A stretch of 33,577 nucleotides of DNA from Novosphingobium sp. Lineage in GTDB: Bacteria > Pseudomonadota > Alphaproteobacteria > Sphingomonadales > Sphingomonadaceae. The notes beneath the pieces were generated by a model that had not been told where the DNA came from, searched no databases, and saw only the letters and a program-made list of their open reading frames with translations. The translations under genes were made by a program, and so were the position numbers. Below are positions 27,438-33,577 of this stretch, piece after piece. Position 1 is the first letter of the stretch. Each line of letters opens with the position of its first letter. The DNA lies in the NCBI GenBank assembly GCA_023266625.1, contig JAHFPT010000036.1, forward strand, positions 1 through 33,577, in the 5' to 3' direction.

Positions 27438-27750
27438 GGGTTTCGGTCTTTTCGCTTTTCTGTTCCTGGTCGCCGATCTGGTGGCGGGTCCAGGCGATGA
27501 TCGGGTTGCGCAGGAACCATAGCGCCAGCGCGGTAATGGTCCCGGCGATCACGCCCTTGCTCTCGCTGGCGACGTCGAGCGCCTGATGAAAGGCAGCGCG
27601 GGCATCTTCGCCCAGTCGCTCGGCAATGCGGCCGCCGATGCTGCGCGCTTCGGGATCGCCGCGCAGCTGCGCCAGCTGGGCATCGAACGCCGCCCTCGCG
27701 GCATCGCGCGCCGCGCGGGCTTCGGCCAGCTTGCGCGCCGCACTGCTCAT
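27430..27750 (-). CDS. Small membrane-associated protein of the YqjD/holin-like cluster (third gene)
   Basis: 106-residue protein: an N-terminal Ala/Arg-rich amphipathic helix (SSAARKLAEARAARDAARAA), a linker, and one hydrophobic segment (SKGVIAGTITALALWFLRNP), ending in a charged tail (DQEQKSEKTETHD). Position and style recall the E. coli yqjK gene in the yqjCDEK group, but the residues do not allow a firm assignment. The start overlaps the holin-family gene as ATGA, and the end overlaps the next gene by 8 nt. Confidence 0.7.
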   Translation of the reverse strand: MSSAARKLAEARAARDAARAAFDAQLAQLRGDPEARSIGGRIAERLGEDARAAFHQALDVASESKGVIAGTITALALWFLRNPIIAWTRHQIGDQEQKSEKTETHD

Positions 27751-28133
27751 GGCTCGGCCTTGCGGTCCGCAATCAAACGGGCGACGCGCCGCACCCGCAG
27801 CGCGGCCATTGCACCGCTGATCAGCGCGGCGAGCAACAAGGTGCCACTCACAGCGCCAGTCGCGCCCCAGGCCGTCAGCAGAGGGACCAGCGACAGCACC
27901 AGCCCGAAGGTCAGCGCCATCAGCGCGCAGAAGGCCAGCGCCGCCGCGAGCACGGTGAGCATGGCAATTCCACCCGCCTGCTTGCCGGCAAAGGCCGCGC
28001 GCGACTTCTGCCAGGCCAGTTCGGCTGCGGCCAGCGCACGTGCGTCGTCGATCAGCTGGCGCAGATCGTCGCCCAGAGTCGGCGCGTGCGTCGGTTCTGG
28101 CGTGGACTCTTCAGGAGCGGATTCGTCGTCCAT
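27747..28133 (-). CDS. Phage-holin-superfamily III (YqjE-like) membrane protein
   Basis: 128-residue protein. A short acidic N-terminus (MDDESAPEESTPEPTHAP) precedes a helix (LGDDLRQLIDDARALAAAEL) and two transmembrane helices (MLTVLAAALAFCALMALTFG and SGTLLLAALISGAMAALRV) separated by a Gly/Ala turn. This is the layout of Actinobacterial Holin-X/YqjE-like proteins, which are chromosomal and generally not lytic. I chose the ATG at 28133; the longer ORF upstream is Arg-rich read-through of the next gene in another frame. It is coupled to the following gene by ATGA. Confidence 0.82.
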   Translation of the reverse strand: MDDESAPEESTPEPTHAPTLGDDLRQLIDDARALAAAELAWQKSRAAFAGKQAGGIAMLTVLAAALAFCALMALTFGLVLSLVPLLTAWGATGAVSGTLLLAALISGAMAALRVRRVARLIADRKAEP

Positions 28134-28167
28134 CGGCAGCTGGTGCGGGCTGAAACGCTTCAGCCGG

Positions 28168-28704
28168 TCAGTCTGCCGATTTCTTGAACAGCCGCGCCAG
28201 CACAAAGCCTGCCGCGGCCGCAATCGCCACCGCAACGCCCGGGCTCTTGCGGACGAACTCCTTGGCGTCCTCGCCCAGCTCGCCCAGATCCTTGGCTTCG
28301 ATCTTGCCTGCCGCATCCTGCATGCTGCGCGCGGCGGAACGGGCATAGTCGCCATATTTCGGACCGACTTTCTCGTCGATCGTCGCGGCATTGTCCTCGA
28401 CGATTTTGCCAAGGCCCGAGATTGCCTCGCTGGCGCGGGTCTTGCCTTCTTGCGCGAGGATGAAGGCCTTGTCCTTGGCCTGCCCGCCCAGTTCCTTGGC
28501 CTCATCGATCCATTCGCTGCTCGCGTCTGCCGCCTTCTCGCGATAGGCACCGGCGCGTTCCTGCGCCTCCTTGGTCAGCGCCTGGGCCCCGGCCTTGGCC
28601 TCTTCCAGCGCCTTGGCGAAGCGCTGCCTGGAGGCGGGTGCATCGGCGGCTGCGGCTTTGCTGGCAGCGGGCTTTTTCGGCTTGGCAGTGGTGGAGTTGA
28701 CCAT
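28168..28704 (-). CDS. YqjD/ElaB-like (DUF883-type) membrane-anchored protein
   Basis: 178-residue mostly helical protein: a Lys/Ala-rich start (STTAKPKKPAASKAAAADAP), long amphipathic helices with repeated Ala-Lys-Glu (AKALEEAKAGAQALTKEAQE), and a C-terminal anchor VRKSPGVAVAIAAAAGFVLA followed by RLFKKSAD. That end matches the DUF883 pattern (Arg-x-x-Pro, Gly-rich helix, basic tail) seen in the ribosome-associated inner-membrane proteins YqjD and ElaB. It is the first gene of a four-gene minus-strand cluster (28704 to 27015) and is divergent from eno across a 166-nt gap. Confidence 0.78.
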   Translation of the reverse strand: MVNSTTAKPKKPAASKAAAADAPASRQRFAKALEEAKAGAQALTKEAQERAGAYREKAADASSEWIDEAKELGGQAKDKAFILAQEGKTRASEAISGLGKIVEDNAATIDEKVGPKYGDYARSAARSMQDAAGKIEAKDLGELGEDAKEFVRKSPGVAVAIAAAAGFVLARLFKKSAD

Positions 28705-28864
28705 GGTGTCTTCCTCGGCCCCGGTATGGGGCATTGCGGGTGAAGATGGGGTGCGCACTTTGCGACACAAGGTGCGGCCATGCAACAATGAAACTTGCCT
28801 GACTTTGTTCCCCTGCCTAGGAGCGCCGCAAGAAATATGGTTCTGCTCGCACTCAGGAGATTGA

Positions 28865-30157
<1,293 letters not shown>

Positions 30158-30161
30158 CATA

Positions 30162-30617
30162 ATGGCTTTGCAAGTGCTGCCCTATGAGTCCGATTGTCTG
30201 GAAGTTTCTGCCAAAATCTGGAGCCAGAGTTACAAGGCTTCGGCTGTTGCGCTTGAAGGGCTAGGCGACGTTGCGGAACTCGTGGAGCGAATTCCCAAAG
30301 AGATTGAGGCCGGTTGGTCGGCTTGGCTTGCTTGGCGAGACGGCGAGGCTGTCGGCTTCATGGCTATGAAGCCCAAAGAACAACAGCTTCACCAACTCTT
30401 CGTTTTGCCCGAAGTGCAGTGCCGAGGCGTCGGAACTATGCTGATAAAGCATGCAAAGTCCGAACTTCGTGAGGGGCTTTGGCTATCTGTCTTCAAAGAA
30501 AATGCAAGTGCGCGACAGTTATACGAGCGCCATGGTTTTAAAGAGGGCGCACACGACATCCATCCCCGCACGCGACAAGAGACGGTCGTCTATCGTTGGA
30601 TGCCCGACGTCGATTGA
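30162..30617 (+). CDS. GNAT-family N-acetyltransferase
   Basis: 151-residue acetyltransferase with the GNAT core: AWLAWRDGEAVGFMAMKPKE, then the acetyl-CoA loop LFVLPEVQCRGVGTMLIKHA (Q/RxxGxG pattern), then SVFKENASARQLYERHGFKE (the usual motif B end), finishing with RQETVVYRWMP. The substrate cannot be told. The ATG at 30162 is 4 nt after the eno stop. The gene is noticeably AT-richer than eno, suggesting acquisition. An in-frame extension upstream lies inside eno and is rejected. Confidence 0.85.
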   Translation: MALQVLPYESDCLEVSAKIWSQSYKASAVALEGLGDVAELVERIPKEIEAGWSAWLAWRDGEAVGFMAMKPKEQQLHQLFVLPEVQCRGVGTMLIKHAKSELREGLWLSVFKENASARQLYERHGFKEGAHDIHPRTRQETVVYRWMPDVD

Positions 30618-30635
30618 TTTGCCAATTTTGACCAT

Positions 30636-31088
30636 CTATTCCGCCAAAACCATCGTCGGCGTTCGAATCTCCAGCCCTTCGATTGCATTCCGGAAATGCC
30701 CGACATTCCACGTCACCAGCACCTTGGCTCCCGCCTTTTGCGCGGCATGGGCTATGAGATGATCGTACACCCGCGCGCCGATGTGTCCGGCGGCGGCAAA
30801 GTCGCGGACGGCTTCGAGCGTCTGCGCTGGGCTTAGACCGGCCAGGCGCGTTGCCGCCGCGACGCTTTCAAGCGCCGCCCAGGCCTCGCCCGGTGGCCAG
30901 TGAAATGGGGCATGATCGCCCCGGCGAGTCAGCGTCGTGAATGCCTCGGCGTAGCAATGCGCCGCCACCGCAAGAGTGTAGGGCGGATCCTCCGCGAACA
31001 GGTCAAGCGAGGGAGCATGGTGCTCGTGGTCCTCGGCCACGGCAGCGACGATAACATTGGTATCGACCAGCAGGAACGGCTTGGCCAC
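30636..31088 (-). CDS. VapC-like PIN-domain toxin
   Basis: 150-residue PIN-domain RNase candidate: D9 in LLVDTNVIVAAVAEDHEHH, Glu in HCYAEAFTTLTR, and a C-terminal region with YDHLIAHAAQKAGAKVLVTW then NVGHFRNAI, as in VapC proteins. The start is GTG at 31088, 3 nt after the partner antitoxin stop. The usual fourth acidic residue is not obvious, since the final motif reads TWNVGHF; this is common in this subgroup. The gene converges with the GNAT gene. Confidence 0.85.
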   Translation of the reverse strand: MAKPFLLVDTNVIVAAVAEDHEHHAPSLDLFAEDPPYTLAVAAHCYAEAFTTLTRRGDHAPFHWPPGEAWAALESVAAATRLAGLSPAQTLEAVRDFAAAGHIGARVYDHLIAHAAQKAGAKVLVTWNVGHFRNAIEGLEIRTPTMVLAE

Positions 31089-31091
31089 CGC

Positions 31092-31346
31092 TCAACGATC
31101 GCCGCGTGAGGCGTCGAGCGCGGCATTGGCCTCATCAAGCGTAACCCGGCCGCCGCCTGGGCGGATCAGCAACGCGCCGCGCCGGACGAGCTTGCCGGGC
31201 GGTGATGCGACAGGCGGGGCGTAGGCGCGCAAGGCTTCTTCAACGACCTGCGTTGTAGTCATGCCAGTCGCCCGCGCCAAGGCAGCCGCGCGTTGGCGGG
31301 CGAAAGCCGACCGGACATTCAATTGGGTGGAAGCTGCACGGTTCAT
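31092..31346 (-). CDS. VapB-like antitoxin
   Basis: 84-residue protein directly upstream of the VapC-like toxin. The N-terminus (STQLNVRSAFARQRAAALAR) and the next helix (ATGMTTTQVVEEALRAYAPP) look like a ribbon-helix-helix DNA-binding unit. The C-terminus (GRVTLDEANAALDASRGDR) is the probable toxin-binding tail. I chose the ATG at 31346; the longer ORF to 31574 runs into the PEPxxWA-CTERM gene. The antitoxin assignment rests on order, size and this N-terminal pattern. Confidence 0.78.
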   Translation of the reverse strand: MNRAASTQLNVRSAFARQRAAALARATGMTTTQVVEEALRAYAPPVASPPGKLVRRGALLIRPGGGRVTLDEANAALDASRGDR

Positions 31347-31421
31347 GGTTTCATTATAGAGATCGCCCGCAGTCTGTCTAGCCAATTCAGAGAGATTGCT
31401 AGCACTGCAGGCGCTCCAAAC

Positions 31422-31453
31422 AAAAACCCCGCCCGGATCGGTCCCGGCGGGGT
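31422..31453 (-). terminator. Intrinsic terminator of the PEPxxWA-CTERM gene
   Basis: On the minus strand, ACCCCGCC pairs with GGCGGGGT, followed by TTTTG. It starts 25 nt after the gene's stop. The 20 bases at 31421-31440 are identical to those at 32371-32390 in the hppA terminator. Confidence 0.85.
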
Positions 31454-31477
31454 CTTGTTGAAACGGTGAAGGCAATA

Positions 31478-32194
31478 TCAGGCGAAGGCGATCTTCGCCC
31501 GCGTGCGCTGCCGACCTTTCGTCCTCCGCATCGCGCCGCCGACTAGTCCGAAACCGGCGATCATCATCGCCCAAGTTGTGGGTTCGGGGACAGCGCCGGG
31601 GCCGATGTCGAGGCCTACATTGTCGAGCACCGGTCCGAAATTATCTGCGCTGTTGGTGCCGATATAAAAATTCAGTGTGCCGGCATTGCCGGCCGTGAAG
31701 AATATTGAACGGGCCGCAAAGGGATCACCGGAAGCAATATTTGTACTTGTACTTATGCTCGACGTATTGAAATCGCCGACAATCGTGTCGGAGCCAAAAT
31801 AGTTGAAGCCATAATTGTTAATCTGGGTAGCAGCACCAAAAGAGAAGCCGGAATACCAGCCGTCGTCGGCGGCGCCGCGCTGATTGCCACTCAGATCATA
31901 GGACAGGCGCACGACGTCACCGGCGTTGAAGGCGAAGGACGCGAGGCTGAGTAATTCTCCCGGCCCCGATGTGCCATCGAGATCGACACATAAACCTGGC
32001 CCCGGGCAATTAAAAAAAGTGCCGTGTTGGATGATATCTACATTGCCGGTCACGCTGAAATTGGCAAAACCGGCATAGTTGAAAGCCGAAAACCCGCCAT
32101 TCTCCGTATCGAAATTGTCGGAAAATACGGTAGCCGCGCTGGCTGGTGCGGCGAAGGCAGCGGTTGCTGCCAGAGCGATGAGATATTTGCGCAT
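31478..32194 (-). CDS. PEPxxWA-CTERM sorting-domain protein
   Basis: 238-residue exported protein. The signal peptide is MRKYLIALAATAAFAAPASA, followed by a Gly/Asn-rich beta-type ectodomain (TVFSDNFDTENGGFSAFNY and SLASFAFNAGDVVRLSYDLS). The C-terminus carries VPEPTTWAMMIAGFGLVGGA then MRRTKGRQR, which is the PEPxxWA motif, transmembrane helix and basic tail that sphingomonads use for exosortase-type anchoring. The function of the ectodomain is unknown. There is an intrinsic terminator downstream. The exosortase itself is not in this window. Confidence 0.92.
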   Translation of the reverse strand: MRKYLIALAATAAFAAPASAATVFSDNFDTENGGFSAFNYAGFANFSVTGNVDIIQHGTFFNCPGPGLCVDLDGTSGPGELLSLASFAFNAGDVVRLSYDLSGNQRGAADDGWYSGFSFGAATQINNYGFNYFGSDTIVGDFNTSSISTSTNIASGDPFAARSIFFTAGNAGTLNFYIGTNSADNFGPVLDNVGLDIGPGAVPEPTTWAMMIAGFGLVGGAMRRTKGRQRTRAKIAFA

Positions 32195-32371
32195 GCTGAT
32201 AACTCCTAAAACGGATGAGTTCCAGATGTGGACCTACACGCCAAAACGGCATCAGTAATGGAGTCCCATTTACTGAGCGCAATTCACCATGGCGTAGAAA
32301 TTCTGTCAATATCGATTAACGCTGAGTTAACCTCGATAGCTCAGTTTTTCGCCTGTGTCCCATTCTTGAAC

Positions 32372-32403
32372 AAAAACCCCGCCCGGATCGCTCCAGGCGG
32401 GGT
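32372..32403 (-). terminator. Intrinsic terminator of hppA
   Basis: On the minus strand, ACCCCGCC pairs with GGCGGGGT, followed by TTTTG. It begins about 61 nt after the hppA stop. A dispersed hairpin repeat (32416-32438) lies between the stop and this terminator. Confidence 0.85.
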
Positions 32404-32415
32404 TTCTAATTTACC

Positions 32416-32438
32416 CATCCTTCGACAAGCTCAGGATG
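32416..32438. repeat. Dispersed hairpin repeat (CATCCT/AGGATG)
   Basis: CATCCT pairs with AGGATG around TCGACAAGCTC. The CTTCGACAAGCTCAGGATGA type of sequence is a recurrent intergenic repeat in alphaproteobacteria; I see only this copy in the window. Confidence 0.7.
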
Positions 32439-32463
32439 AGCGGAATCAAACGCGCGCGAGGAA

Positions 32464-33577
32464 TCAAACCCCGGCGTGTACCGCCAGCGCCGCCAGCAGC
32501 AGCAGCGCCACAATGTTGGTGATCTTGATCATCGGGTTGACCGCCGGGCCAGCGGTATCCTTGTAGGGATCGCCGACCGTGTCGCCGGTCACTGCGGCCT
32601 TGTGGGCATCGCTGCCTTTGCCGCCGTGGTTGCCGTCTTCGATGAACTTCTTGGCGTTGTCCCATGCGCCGCCGCCCGAGGTCATCGAGATGGCGACGAA
32701 CAGCCCGCCGACGATCACGCCGAGGAGCAGTGCGCCGAGAGCGGCAAAGCCCTGGGCCTGCCCGGCAACCGCTGTGATCGTGAAATAGACCACGATCGGT
32801 GCCAGCACCGGCAGCAGCGAGGGGATAATCATCTCGCGGATCGCCGCCTTGGTGACGAGATCGACGGTGCGGGCATAGTTGGGCTTGGACTTGAAGGTCA
32901 TGATGCCCGGATCGTTCTTGAACTGGTCGCGAACGTCCTTGACCACTTCGCCCGCCGCGCGGCCCACTGCGGTCATGCCCATCGATCCGAACAGATAGGG
33001 CAGCAGCGCGCCGAGCAGCAGCCCGACGATGACATAGGGGTTTTCAAGGCTGAAGCTGACGTTGAGTTCCGGGAAGAACGCCTTGAGGTCGGTGGTATAG
33101 GCGGCGAACAGCACCAGCGCGGCGAGGCCGGCCGAACCGATGGCATAGCCCTTGGTGACCGCCTTGGTGGTGTTGCCCACGGCGTCGAGTGCGTCGGTCT
33201 TCTTGCGGACATCGTCGTCGAGACCTGCCATTTCGGCAATGCCGCCGGCATTGTCGGTGACCGGACCGTAAGCGTCCAATGCCACGACCATGCCGGCCAG
33301 CGCCAGCATCGCGGTCGCCGCATAGGCAATGCCGATCAGGCCGGCGAGCTTGAAGGCGATGATGATACCGGCGCAGATTACCAGCGTCGGCAGCGCGGTC
33401 GATTCCATGCTGATCGCCAGCCCCTGGATGACATTGGTGCCGTGGCCGGTTTCCGATGCCTTGGCGATGGAGCGGACCGGGCGATAGTTGGTGCCGGTGT
33501 AATACTCGGTGATCCAGATGATCAACCCGGTGATGACCAGACCGAGGAAGCCGCAGTAGAACAGGATGCGGCCGGTG
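32464..33577 (-). CDS. hppA: Membrane-bound H+-translocating pyrophosphatase (C-terminal part)
   Basis: About 371 C-terminal residues; the 5' part lies beyond the window end, and the frame is open through 33576. The enzyme couples PPi hydrolysis to proton pumping across the inner membrane. Typical features: [40 protein letters not shown], several transmembrane helices, [19 protein letters not shown], and the terminal [20 protein letters not shown]. Lys after GNTT, with Thr three residues later, matches the K+-independent subfamily (K+-dependent forms have Ala there). An intrinsic terminator follows the stop. The window start codon at 33525 is an internal Leu, not the true start. Confidence 0.95.
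   Translation of the reverse strand, partial: TGRILFYCGFLGLVITGLIIWITEYYTGTNYRPVRSIAKASETGHGTNVIQGLAISMESTALPTLVICAGIIIAFKLAGLIGIAYAATAMLALAGMVVALDAYGPVTDNAGGIAEMAGLDDDVRKKTDALDAVGNTTKAVTKGYAIGSAGLAALVLFAAYTTDLKAFFPELNVSFSLENPYVIVGLLLGALLPYLFGSMGMTAVGRAAGEVVKDVRDQFKNDPGIMTFKSKPNYARTVDLVTKAAIREMIIPSLLPVLAPIVVYFTITAVAGQAQGFAALGALLLGVIVGGLFVAISMTSGGGAWDNAKKFIEDGNHGGKGSDAHKAAVTGDTVGDPYKDTAGPAVNPMIKITNIVALLLLAALAVHAGV

Noticed and set aside
27747-28133. The holin-family gene as evidence for a prophage.
   Set aside because: There are no phage structural, integrase or lysin genes nearby. Holin-superfamily III proteins are common chromosomal proteins, here within a YqjD-like cluster.
30660-30672. 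GTTCGAATCTCC resembles a tRNA T-loop.
   Set aside because: It lies inside the vapC-like coding region, with no acceptor stem, anticodon arm or matching 5' half around it.

Overview
The window looks like a chromosomal segment of an alphaproteobacterium of the Sphingomonadales, probably near Erythrobacteraceae or Sphingomonadaceae. The evidence is high GC with strong third-position bias, a PEPxxWA-CTERM protein, a DUF4170 protein, a LuxR-HTH/DUF4019 gene, an H+-pumping pyrophosphatase, and a yqeY-dnaG-rpoD block divergent from carA. Most of it is housekeeping. No stretch over 300 bases lacks a gene, and I saw no tRNA, rRNA, CRISPR array or full insertion sequence.

Layout. 66-3037 (-): sulfur genes sseA and metC followed by an MscS channel. 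3107-4435 (-): an unknown secreted or membrane-anchored Ala/Pro-rich protein. 4553-5029 (+): queF. 5127-7096 (+): an AT-richer restriction-modification pair, a C5-cytosine methyltransferase plus a NotI-like endonuclease. 7143-8030 (-): a short-chain dehydrogenase whose catalytic lysine codon is an amber stop. 8271-9045 (+): a frameshifted HTH/DUF4019 gene. 9063-9389 (-): a TfoX-N protein. 9532-10146 (-): rpsD with its terminator. 10302-14123 (-): rpiB-glyA-nrdR followed by a GIY-YIG/GIY-YIG/TrmJ fusion. 14252-14925 (-): a PIN toxin-antitoxin pair. 14968-19952 (-): yqeY, a DUF559 nuclease, dnaG and rpoD. 20102-26109 (+): carA and carB, separated by two small genes and an antisense DUF559 nuclease. 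26233-26932: greA converging with a DUF4170 gene. 27015-28704 (-): a YqjD/holin-like envelope cluster. 28871-30617 (+): eno and a GNAT acetyltransferase. 30636-31346 (-): a VapBC-like pair. 31478-32194 (-): the PEPxxWA-CTERM protein. 32464-33577 (-): the C-terminal part of hppA.

The most unusual pattern is that three small nuclease genes each sit inside a 0.4-0.5 kb unit bounded by inverted copies of a GC-rich intergenic repeat. They are one GIY-YIG gene (11417-11815) and two DUF559 genes (19027-19493 and 21817-22309). Each unit lies inside a conserved operon: upstream of trmJ, between yqeY and dnaG, and between carA and carB. Repeat DNA is also translated, into the linker of the TrmJ fusion and the C-terminus of one DUF559 protein. 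I suggest these are small nuclease-plus-palindrome cassettes that spread together, by analogy with REP/RAYT units. That is inference and would need comparative genomics.

Other points: the SDR stop falls exactly on the Lys of YxxxK; the second GIY-YIG domain has Asp where the catalytic Arg belongs; dnaG is compositionally mosaic; and carA-carB is split by more than 1.5 kb.
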